Assembly (NCBI GenBank): GCA_963556145.1
Contig: OY744467.1
Location: 5,704,001-5,768,000 of the forward strand
From: Hygrocybe punicea
Taxonomy: Eukaryota > Basidiomycota > Agaricomycetes > Agaricales > Hygrophoraceae
DNA length: 64,000 nucleotides
Direction: 5' to 3'
Position numbers and translations under genes: made by a program. Below the pieces are notes generated by a model. That model made no database searches and was not told where the DNA came from. It saw only the letters and a program-made list of their open reading frames with translations. Below are positions 31,542 through 42,235 of this stretch, piece by piece (position 1 is the first letter of the stretch; every line of letters starts with the position of its first letter).

Positions 31542-31823
31542 TAGTGTATTGCATGGGTAATAACCCCCAGGTATTTTTAGCTGTACCCATACCTGCACCT
31601 GTTGGTACAATACCTGCAGGTTCACCTGTCATTTTAAGCCCTGGATATGCTTAAAATACAAGAATAAAGTATTTTAAGCGTATCTAGCTCAATACTTGAC
31701 ATTTGTGGATGATCCAGGGCTTCAAAAAGAGCTGGTGGGTCCAAGAATCTGTGCCTGTGCCTGTACCTGAGGCTATACCTGTGGCAAAACCTGCAGGTTT
31801 ACCCATACCCATGTAATACACTA
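31542..31823. mobile_element. 282-bp MITE with TAGTGTATT ends
   Basis: Ends TAGTGTATTGCATGGGTA and TACCCATGTAATACACTA are inverted repeats. Inside, GCCCTGGAT and ATCCAGGGC also pair. Ends fit a hAT type but the flanking 8-mers match poorly, so the target duplication is unconfirmed. Confidence 0.6.
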
Positions 31824-32463
31824 CCTGGTCTCTCACACCCTTGCATGGCCTCCCCCTGAGCCCACCTGAGCCTGCCCCTGCCCTTCCCTGCACTTTGGCC
31901 CTCCCTGGCCCCTCTAAACCTCCCTGACTCCCTCTTGCACCCTCCATAGCCTTTCCTGCCCCTTCTGGCCCTTTCCTCATTCTTTTATCATATCCTAATT
32001 ACTTACACTGCAAACACCAAGGGATTTGTAAACTTGACTTATGCTAAAATAATCCATAAACATATTAATAATTTATAAGATGGTTTGTTGACTGAACAAA
32101 TTCATAAACTATTGAACCCTTTATTTCTATAAATGGCAATCATTGCTTTATTTGGAATGAATTTTTGGAGTTTGCCAACTTTCTTGAAAATTATTGGATT
32201 ATGTCAAATTTACAAATCCCTTCATATTTGCAGTGTTAAAAGTAGCATATGTGCCAATGTAGTTAAACTATTCACAATGCTTTTGAGAATTTCACCATGT
32301 ATATTAGAATCATGACCTTGCAACTACAAAAAGAGACTTGTGAATATAGTAATAGACATTATGTACATTGATAAAGAAAAAGTACACGGGGTCCATACAC
32401 TATCGCCTTCGGCTATCACACATTGTGTCACGGTTTTTGAGCAGGTCAGTCTCGGTTGCCATA

Positions 32464-33103
32464 CTCATCAATAGATAAGATAAGAAGTTTTATTACAAAG
32501 TCGTTTCTAAATCTTCCTCATCGTCGCAGTCCTCGTTGCCATCCTCGTCCTTGTCTGGACATCCTGGACCTCTTCCTTGTCATCCTCGTATGTTCTCGTC
32601 TTGGTCCTGGTGGTCTTCGTTGTCCTGTCCCCGTCTTCGCCGCCCAGTCTGCGCTGTCTACGTCCTCGTTGCCCCAGTCCTGCCTCGCCATCCTCACCAT
32701 CACTGTCCCCATGGTCCTGGTCCCCGTCCTGGTCCTCGTCTTTGCCCTTGGTCGTCGTCCTCGTCTGTCTTGGCCACGTCATCGTCGTTGTGGTGGAACG
32801 ATTGAGACGCCGTGGGGACTCTCAAAATGGAGTGCTTAGTAATTGTCACACGGTGGCACGAGGCGGTAAAGTTATTTGGAAATCAGGCTTCCCGTTTTCA
32901 CGTTTGGTTTGCAACATTTTCAAGTATTGCTACAAGGTAATTGGAGTGTGGAAAGATTCTTCTAGTTGATGCATTGTAAAAGTACATGTGAGCCGTGCAA
33001 GGTTGTCGCCGACACAGTCGGCGCTTCCCTAGTTCTTTACTAGCTTTACATCGCATTATGTAATACCCCAAGCTCACTGTGGGTGGTTTACCTCGGATAA
33101 CCC
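32464..33103. other. Low-complexity tract and 5' flank of UPF2
   Basis: About 32515-32800 is an irregular CTCGTC/TCCTCGT-rich tract immediately outside the right end of element J; its minus strand would read Asp/Thr/Arg-rich but no gene is supported. The rest is the promoter region of the UPF2 gene; no clear core element was identified. Confidence 0.5.
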
Positions 33104-36100
33104 ATGGAACCTACACCACATGGGATTCAGTCGACGACCAAAAGCGACGAAGAGAAATCCCGACAAATCAAACGGTCAAAGCTCAAAGACCTTAACCTCA
33201 ATCCTGGACAGTTGGGTATATATCCTCAGGTCAAAGTTGCAATATTGTCATTCTCATTCTTGCATTGCACAGAGTCATCCAAGCATGACTCCTCTCTCAA
33301 ACGTCACACAGCGCTCATCAAGCGCATGCGCCAGTCGATGGGTGGTGACAACCACGACCAAATCATGAAGGACATAGACTCCCTTTCATTGGAGAAATAT
33401 GTCGACGAAATTGCAGGCGCTTCTGTAGAAGGCATTGCTCGTTGCAAAACTGAGAAGGATGTATGGAGTGCAGTTGAGGTGCTATATTATTGACTATTCT
33501 AAAAATCCTTTCTGACTTTGTACGGATATCCTCAGGTTATTTCGTCTTTGCATCGACGGTTCCCGAAGAATTTCACACCCGCTCTTATATCACTGCTTTC
33601 TTCAGCGCTCAGCACCCCATCTCGTGCGACCCTATCAACCTTAACACTGGAGCAGCGTGATAAAGAAGACGCCACACGAATATCGCGACAGCGCCCGATC
33701 CTCCGAGTATGCTCCGAATTGGCGCTCGTTGGGATTATTAAAGATGGTCCTAATAAGAGCGGCGGCGAGTGGGTAATGAAAATTCTCAAGGAGTTGGTAG
33801 GTTTCATCTCTATTCTCAGTTAATATTTTGATCGTGTCTCAAATCTCACTACAGCTATCGAATGACCCGACCCTATCGTCACTTCCATTATTATCCACAT
33901 TCCTCAAGTCATATTCTATTCCATACCTGGGTATCACACCCCCCTCACTGAAGCAAAATCCACCGGACGTTCTGTCAAATGGCGAACTCGACAATGCTTC
34001 TAGGTCGAGGCATTTTCCTCCCTTGGCTAGAGACGAAGACCTTATTGAACAGGATATAAGGGATCGGTTCAAGCGTATGTGCGAAGGATACTTCGATAGC
34101 GTGAGCAAGAAACTTGTTATTGAGCATAAAGTGGGTGTCATTCAGGGTTTTCTTTTCCGTATTTCACCACTTATACTTCGGTTTTAGCGCTTGCAAGAAC
34201 AGGATCGCCGAAATCACGAAGCATACATACGTTCGGGTGAAATATTTGAGGATCGACAGCAAGCATACGAGAAGATGACCAGGGGATACGAGAAATTGCT
34301 GGCAAACTGTCAGACGTGAGTTTCCTCCACAAAGAAAGTCTACCTGGTAACATTCTTGACTAGACTGTCCGAACTACTTTATTTGCCACTTCCATCGTTG
34401 CCCACCGACTCGCAAAAATACGATTCGATACTGATTGGAGCGAATATTGGCCATGTGGCTGAAGAATCAGATGACAATTTGTTCATTTCTGGGGGCAAGT
34501 GGGAAGACGAGGAAGAAAAGAGATTTTTCGAGGACGTGCAGGACCTAAAGGATTTCGTGCCCGGGAGTGTATTGGGCATCGAAGATGATGAGAAGGAAAG
34601 AAAAGAAAAGGACAAAGAAAAGGACAAAGCGGAGAAGGAAAGAGCTGTCGAAGAAGCAAAGAAATTGCAAGAGGAGTTGGATGTTCTGAGAGCTCACGGA
34701 GAGCACGATGGAGATGAAGGGTCGATTGGCAACGGTGAGGTGGCAGAGAAGGCTGACAAGGAGACCTCTCAAGAAGATGATGACGAGTAAGGCGCCCTAG
34801 TATCATTCCATTTTCTATCATTGATCATCTCGTAGCGCAGCGACACCGACACCCGGGACGCCGAAAGTATTGACACCGCCTTTGTCTCCCCAGCTTGCAC
34901 CACAGGGACCTGTGCAGCTCCTCACCGCACTCCTTGCTAGACTTCCGGATGCTACGAATCGAGCCTTGATAGATCAGGCTGCTGTCGATTTTGCACTCTT
35001 GAACTCCAAAGCCGCGAGGAAACGTCTTGTCAAGGTGAGTGCCAAGCATTTCGTCTCCCTAAACTTCAATTGATTTCCTGTTGTGAGCCAGTTCCTAGGC
35101 CAGGTGCCTAAGAATCGAACTGATTTGTTGCCTCACTATTCCAGACTTGTTGCGACCCTTAATAGGTATATGCCGGATATAGGTACAGAATTGGTTGCCC
35201 TTGTGAGCGCTTGACATTAGGCTTTCGTCGAGCCTACGGATACAGGAATTAATCTTGGTCACGCTCTTAGCTTGATGAAGAATTTCGTTATTTACAGAAG
35301 AAAAAGAAAGTCGTTAGGGAGCTAGCAGAAGTGCGCCTCAAGGTGAGTTGTCGGTAGCGCTTTCACAAAACGGAATTACAAAGGGTGAGCTCAATTGTTG
35401 CCACAGAATGTATTGTACCTGTCAAGCTTGACCAAGTTTCGGGTCGTGCCTCCCCATCTTATTTTGCACATGTTCAAAGTTTGCCTGGACGACTTTTCGG
35501 GCACAAATGTCGAAAATCTCGCGTTACTTTTGGAGGGATGCGGTCGATTTTTATTGAGAAGTGACAACACTCGGGAACGGTTCGGGACTATGGCAAGCTG
35601 ACTCCTTCATCTTTAATTCCAGCCAAGGAGACTTATGTAACTGTCCAGATGGAACTCATGCGACGCAAGCAAAGTATGCAACACTTTGATCAGAGGCAAC
35701 TTTTACTGCTTGAGAATGCGTATTACCAAGTTTGTGTAATGTGTAATGATGGCGGAATCGCACTAACGGTTATGACAGTGCAACCCTCCAGAGCGCACTC
35801 CTCGTCAGGCTAAAGAGCGCACGCCCATGCAGCTTTTCATGCGTCATCTTATCTACGATGTCCTGTCCAAGAAGACGATCGACAAAGTCCTCAAACTTGT
35901 CCGCAAACTCAACTGGAATGACTGTGATGTCCCACATACCTTGCACAAGCTCTTCACCAAACCGTGGAAAATCAAATATGGGAATATCAGTTTACTGGCG
36001 ATGCTAACATATGATTTACAACGGTATCACCCAGCTTTTTCTATTTCTGTTGTTGATCAGGTGCTTGAGGATGTTAGAAGGGGTTTGGAGCAGAATATGT

Positions 36101-37535
36101 ACAGCACAAATCAGAGGAGGGTGGCTACTGTCAAATATCTGGGCGAGCTCTATATCTATAGGTTGTTTAGTTCTGGGATCATCTTCGATACACTTTGGTC
36201 GATGGTTACCTTTGGACATCGTGAGTACCCATCTGCTTTCAGCTCTCTCACCAGTTCTAAACCTCAGTGAATTCGATTCAGCGGACGGACGACCATTACC
36301 AAGGCAAATCTGTGCGATTGATATGCCGGATGACTTTTTTCGCATACGGCTTGTTTGTGTACTTCTCGACACTTGTGGCATGTGCTTCGACCATGGAACG
36401 CAGAAAAAGAAGCTCGACAATTTCCTAACATTTTTCCAGGTAGTTTCTCTTTACCCTTTTGATTTGTTATGTTGTGAAACTTGTATTTGGCAGTATTATG
36501 TTCACTGCAAGGAAGACCTTCCAATGGATGTTGACTTCATGTTATCAGACTCACTCGAGGTAAATATTAGCCTATTTTCAAATATCTGTCTCGTCATGTC
36601 GTGGCTCTTTGCTGCTTGTTAGGCTGTCAGACCCAAGTTTGTGATGTACAAAACTATCGAGGAGGCTGCGGTCGCTGTCGATGAAATGTTCACTATGGTC
36701 TTTCAGAATGCTGGAGGCAAGCATCTCATTTGTTACCTTCGAAAGGTGCTGGTTGAGACTATCTTTCTAGTTACTGGCGGCGAAGATAGCGGCGAAGATA
36801 GTGGCGATGAAGATGAAAATGAAAATGAAAACGAAAGACGTGATGTTGAAGAGGAGGAAGACGAAGAGGCTGCTGCCGAATCTCCGGTAAGTCACAGATT
36901 GTATCGTTGGACAAAATCGTCTCAAAAATACAGATCGACGAGCGTGCACCGTCTCCTGATCCGGTGGTTGTTCTCTCCACGCAAGAGAATCTTGGACCTT
37001 CTGAAGAAGCCGAAGTTGAATTTGCGAAAGAGTTGGCGAAGATGGTGACTGATGTGTCTGCCGAGTCGAGGAAAGTCGACAAAAAGACTGCACTTGCGTT
37101 GTGGGATTCGGCTGTCCTCCCTCCTGGCGTTCGTAAGAAGAGGGTTGACGAGCATGAAGAAAAAGGTATCTCTGAGATGAATGGGCCTAGCGTGATGAAT
37201 TTCACGGTCATCAGCAAGCGAGGAAACAGGCAACAAGTGGGTTTACAGTCCATGATTAATTTTGATGCTCAGCGACTTTGCTTCGAAGACTCGTCAACTC
37301 GCCATTCCCGCTGCATCTGCCCTCGCAGTTCACACTCGTTCCGCACAGTTGCAAGACCGAGTCGAGCAGCAGCACCTGAAACGTTTAGTTCTTGACTACG
37401 AGCAGCGAGAGGAAGCTGAGGAGCTGAAAGGTAGTATTTTATCTTTGGTTCATTTGCGGGTTTTCTCATCTGTGTGTTCCAGCTCTTGAAGCTCGTAATC
37501 GAGCGGGAGCCATCAAAATTCGCTACGTTGGTTGA
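33104..37535 (+). CDS. UPF2: Nonsense-mediated mRNA decay factor UPF2 (Nmd2)
   Basis: Eighteen exons with consistent phases, 1160 aa: 33104-33215, 33273-33478, 33536-33796, 33855-34130, 34188-34315, 34364-34786, 34836-35034, 35092-35202, 35271-35342, 35407-35592, 35649-35729, 35779-36220, 36282-36439, 36494-36559, 36623-36886, 36934-37236, 37289-37430, 37483-37535. It contains three MIF4G-like helical regions, the acidic FFEDVQDLKDFVPGSVLG linker, HPDGRPLPRQICAIDMPDDF at the start of a conserved block, an Asp/Glu-rich stretch, and a C-terminal region (VISKRGNRQQ, then a helical tail) that binds UPF1 in the family. UPF2 bridges UPF1 and UPF3 at exon-junction complexes to trigger decay of transcripts with premature stops. 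Intron 10 uses a GC donor (ATG|GCAAGC). Within exon 15, 54 nt starting at GCAAGC (about 36710-36770) could be another GC-AG intron. Confidence 0.92.
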
Positions 37536-37899
37536 AACAAGGTCTCGAGTATTACCTACCTCTTTCTGGTCGACTCTTTCTAGATTTACGGCATCTTTCG
37601 GTGCAACCACCCTCGCCTCACGCCATCATCTCGTCGCCAGACTCGGCGAACTAGTAATTGACCACCCGCAGCTCGGGTCATTGCAGAACTCGGTGAGTGC
37701 TTAAAAAGGGTTCTAACTCATTGCTCAGATATACATCAGACCGCAACCGTGGTGTTGCCGAACAATGATGCCCTTCAGAATAGATAAAATTTGTGGTGGT
37801 TACGTAATCACAAACATTGATAACTTTGTCCGAGTCCCGCATAAAAACACCATGAATCACTAGCCTTCCCAGAAGAATATCTGTCACCTCTCAAAGCGC
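37536..37899. other. UPF2 3' flank and 5' flank of the checkpoint gene
   Basis: 364 bp between two genes on the same strand; nothing else seen. Confidence 0.5.
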
Positions 37900-40652
37900 A
37901 TGGAGGATTTTGATGATTTTTTCACTGATGATATTATTTTCGATGATCAAACGTTGGCCTTGCTGGATGAGCAGGAACAAAAGTTTTTGTCTCAACCGGT
38001 TACAGGACGTCCGCCACCCGCCAAACGGCAAAGAACGGAAAATGGATGGGGTTTTGGATTTAGTAGGACAGGATCCGTAGATGATTTGGAGGACTTGCCG
38101 GAAATATCTGTACAGAGTGACGGTTCATATGGGTTGCGCGGAAATTCCTTGGCCAAGACACGTGTCCCTCACAATAATGCCCAAGTTCAGCAGCTGCGTC
38201 GACAGGTGGACGAGGTCTGTCTCATCTTTGGTTGATCTGCCCAACAATTGATGTTTCTGCAGCTTCTTAATACAAACCTAAAAATCCAAGCGGACCTACA
38301 AGCAGCTGTGGATGTTAGACTGGCTAAGGAGGGGGAGGTTACAATTCTGAGGAATGGAATAGAAAAGGCATGTACCCATTTCTGACTGATGCTTTTACTA
38401 AACGTGGAGTTCGATGCCTTTCAGACTGCTCAAGATCATGCCGCACAAGTAAATAAACTCAGGGCAGCTAAAGAGGAAGTGGATGCAAAGCAAGTTCAGA
38501 TGCAAAGGGAGATGAAAGAAGAAATAGAGCGATTGAGAACACAATTTATTTTCAAGGTAATGTTGTCGAAACTCGATATACCAGTCGTCTTGACTTCATG
38601 GACTAGCAACATGAAATGGAGACTTCAGTTATTAAAGGACCGATGACCCTTCGCACAAAGAGGATTAGCAAAGATCCTCCCCCAACGCCCTTACTTGTTC
38701 AATCTCGGCTCCAAGGTTGGAATGAATGTGACGCAGGAGATGCAGGTCCGAGTAAATTCCCTCCAGAAATCTCTCCTTACCGTCAGTTCGGCATGCATCC
38801 TCGAGAAACTCGAAAGCACCAGCAGCAGCCGGAAAAGGTCAAACCTTCGATGCTTTTAGGATTCCAGAATTCATTTATACCTCCAAGGCAGCCGGCCGTG
38901 GCATCGGACATGAGGATGCACGATCCCATGCAGGGTTTTGACGAGATCCAATCCAATAACAGGAAATCAGAGGTGTGTCTTTCGCTGGCATGGAACTTCT
39001 CTATTCTCACACCTGCTAGCTGCATCGAATTATTTTTACACATTGCCATCCTTCGTTTACGGTCATGACATTTCAAATGCTGATGAGTACACCGCTGTCA
39101 TCAAAAATTCCAGCACATACTGCAGACGCATATCGTGCAGCCTGCAATAGGGTTCTCAATGTCCTGTCATCTCCGGGGTTTAACGATTGGGAAGTTGCAG
39201 TATCCGGTTCCTTGGTTCAAATTGCGCAAATACTTCACACTGCCCATTCTGTGAGTGCACTGATACTGCCATCCGTTGTTGTGCGAAGCTGGTGATGAGA
39301 AACAGATGGCAGCGTTGACAGCCCTTTTGAACCTATTTTCGATTCTCATTTTTTCGTCGCCGCCTTTTGGTTCCTCGCTGTTGGCCGAATCGCCTGCGGG
39401 AGACACAGCACAACCATCTGCACCACGGATATTGAGATTGTTATGTGATATCATTCGAGATCATCTTGCTCCACCAAAACTGCCGGACAAAGAATACAGC
39501 TCTGATGTGTCATCACTTTGCAAGGAGATGTTCAACTTTCTGGAGGCCTTGTGCTGGAACATACCCGATGACCTTGCAGAGAAGTGAGTCATGTTCTTCC
39601 CCGTGTTATTTCATAAGTTCAAAGGGATTTACAGGCTGTCCTGTATCCCAGTCAGCCATGGCGTGTTATCAACATTGCTGAATGCATCTCAGCCACTCTG
39701 GGTATTATCACGAAGCGCTCGGGTTCTGGTATTCCTAGCCACTCGTGCGTTGCTTTATGTATCAACCCATTGCACGAGATATTGAACTATGACTGAAGAT
39801 CCCAACCTTTTTCGCCATCTGTTGTCGTTCCCGGATCCAGAGACACCTCATGGAGATCAAGCGACTGACAAGAATTTTAGCAAGATACCACATATTCAGT
39901 GTCTGTGTTCATGTCTTGTCGATATGGAGCGGCGAAATGAAGAAGTGAGTCTCTGTAGACGGGCTGAATGTCTACTAATATCTTGGCTGGCAGGCGGACA
40001 CCCTGAGGATATCTGTCTTGACCTTCATCTCTCTCCTGTCCATCACTCACACAGATGCCCTCACAATCCTTCTGGAGTCCCAAACATTGGTGCCCTCGCT
40101 CGTGTTCTTCTTGGCACGTCTGGCAACGCCAATATGGGAATATGATGAAACATTGATGAATTCACCTGTAACCGTCGCCACGTAGGTGATACCCACCACA
40201 TACATATAGTGCAAAATAGCTCAGGCATTTGACAGCTCAATTCGAACACTGAACCAAACGCTGTTTCTTCTTCACCACTTGGTCTTTAGCGTAGAGCCAG
40301 TGTTCAACCTGCGGCACAAGCTCCTTCACGCACCGCACCGTCAATTCAATGGAATAACACACATGTTTATAGTCACTCTTGGCCGATTAAGTTACGCAGA
40401 CCCACCTGATTGGGTAGATTGCGGCCCAAGGCTCGAACTAGAACACATGGCAGGTATGACACCTTCCCCGAATACTTTCTGTACGCTTTCTGAAATGTGA
40501 CTTGAGAGATGGCGCGGGATTTATTAGAACTTGTTGTTGAAGGTCCCGAAGGCGACAATGTTTGGGCCGTGTACCAAGCGGGATCAGATCCAGATAGTGA
40601 TATCGATGACGAGGAGATGGAGGCAAGGTTACTGGTAGCCAATGATGTCTAA
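37900..40652 (+). CDS. DNA-damage checkpoint protein, Rad26/ATRIP-like
   Basis: Eleven exons: 37900-38214, 38263-38367, 38425-38556, 38607-38972, 39020-39250, 39306-39583, 39635-39744, 39799-39944, 39994-40181, 40236-40453, 40507-40652 (744 aa). The N-terminus is acidic and aromatic (MEDFDDFFTDDIIFDD), like the RPA-binding recruitment motif of ATRIP, followed by a KRQR basic patch, a coiled coil (QVQQLRRQVDE onwards) and a long helical C-terminal region ending in DDEEMEARLLVANDV. This order fits the ATR-interacting partner that brings the checkpoint kinase to RPA-coated single-stranded DNA. Sequence conservation in this family is low, so the name rests on architecture. Intron 2 appears to use a GC donor (AAG|GCATGT). 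It sits 364 bp downstream of UPF2 on the same strand. Confidence 0.7.
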
Positions 40653-40666
40653 TTGTTGCCAGTCAT

Positions 40667-40897
40667 CTAGGTTCCGGTGGGAAATCCAAAGTGGACGTCC
40701 GGGCCTCGCATTCGCGAGGTCACGGAAGCCAACACGCAGCAATGTATATATTGTACAGGATAACCGTCGGGACCTAAGAATTGTATGTACCTGAAAATCG
40801 CGGGGTGGGAAACATTGGAAGACAAACCGTGATTGCGAGCCTCACCACGTTCAAAAGCAGTAAGAATCCGAGTCATCCCATCAAGGTGGGCGAACAT
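40667..40897 (-). other. Possible short minus-strand coding remnant
   Basis: A 76-codon frame with a plausible intron inside (GTGAGG to TTTTCAG, about 40792-40845) lies convergent to the checkpoint gene. Its 5' side runs straight into the palindromic element at 40976. No family recognised; it may be the 3' end of a gene displaced by insertions, or chance. Confidence 0.25.
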
Positions 40898-40975
40898 TCT
40901 TGTTTGAACATGAAAACGCCGATACCACCTACAAACGATTAGGAGGACATCTTAATAGCATGGTGACCGAAATTA

Positions 40976-41789
40976 CAGTCGTTTGTAGTGAGCTTGACAC
41001 TGGTGGGAAATTTTTTGATCAATTAAAATAATATGGACTTGATGAAAATTTCTGTGCTCTACCTTGTATCTCATGAAGTACTGCATGGATTAACATGGTT
41101 ACAGAGGGAAAGTTGTACTATTTCTTAAGGGCTATCTACTCCTATCATTACATTTGGACCATATTTTGTATTTGGTGACTTGTGGATGAAACAAAAGGTA
41201 AACCAGTACTTTTTGACACCCAAAATGATATTGTCAAATTATGGCATCAAATGAACTCCTATGAAAAAGATTGTAGGGAGAAATTTGTTCATTCTTTCAA
41301 GGGCTAAAAGTACATATACCGTGTTTTTCTTTATTTTTGTCCTTTGAGCTCATAATCATGATGCTTGTGGCATTTCAATCCTAATGTGGACAAACATAGT
41401 ACAGATGAAATATTGCCTCAAAGGACAAAAATAAAGAAAAACACGGTATATGTACTTTTAGCCCTTGAAAAAATGAACAATTCTCTCCCTACAATCTTTT
41501 TCATAGGAGTTCATTTGATGCCATAATTTGACAATATCATTTTGGGTGTCAAAAAGTACAGGTTTACCTTTTGTTTCATCCCCAAGTCACCAAATACAAA
41601 ATATGGTCCAAATGTAATGATAGGAGTAGATAGCCCTTAAGAAATAGTACAACTTTCCCTCTGTAACCATGTTAATCCATGCAGTACTTCATGAGATACA
41701 AGGTAGAGCACAGAAATTTTCACCAAGTCCATATTATTTTAATTGATCAAAAAATTTCCCACCAGTGTCAAGCTCACTACAAATGACTG
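40976..41789. mobile_element. Long palindromic element H2
   Basis: Arms of exactly 373 bp (40976-41348 and 41417-41789) around a 68-bp loop. Ends CAGTCGTTTGTAGTGAG / complement, flanked by TA at 40974-40975 and 41790-41791. Inner half similar to H1 and H3. Confidence 0.9.
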
Positions 41790-41791
41790 TA

Positions 41792-42235
41792 AACATTACT
41801 ACAAATCTAGAGTAATTGGGATTGGAGTAGCGACAAGTCGTGGCAATTGTGATTGGAGTAGTGACAAGTCATGGCATTGTTTGTATTATTATAGTGCTCA
41901 CCTGAGAGCAGGTTCTGGTCAGTTTTCCCCAAATACCAAAACGGGTTCAAAACTGCCCTGAGGTGTCAGCTATGGTCCTCGGCTAAATGATAGTCAATCA
42001 CTTTCTTCTGCAAGTCTAGTAGCAGTCTAGTAGTTAGTACAATTATTTTTCATAATTCAACATCCCAATTGTGAATTCACACCGATCATGACTTCGAATT
42101 ACTGTAAAGGTGGTTACAAACGATGAAGAGTCATGGTGGGCTACAACTTGAAGTCGGACTCGGAGGTCACGGTGAGCATACCAATGTGGCCCAGGACCAT
42201 TCCCAGTGCTTGAACCTTCGTTCTTAGCATCATAG
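41792..42235. other. Unassigned flank
   Basis: No gene seen before the KOW pseudogene; GATTGGAGTAG occurs twice near 41821 and 41852. Confidence 0.35.

Larger units (their letters stand above)
28679..32463. mobile_element. 3.8-kb element J with about 200-bp terminal inverted repeats
   Basis: Left end 28679-28878 and right end 32265-32463 are reverse complements with few mismatches, starting TATGG[A/C]AACCG and then ACTGACCTGCTCAAAAACCG. Flanks carry CTCATC at 28673-28678 and 32464-32469. The interior has no recognisable transposase and contains H4, repeat G copy 2 and a small MITE. The left terminal repeat is interrupted by H4 and resumes at 29521 (CTGCATTGGCACATA). Confidence 0.75.

Noticed and set aside
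32507..32782. Acidic repeat protein on the minus strand
   Set aside because: All frames across the CTCGTC tract are open because of composition; no start context or homology.
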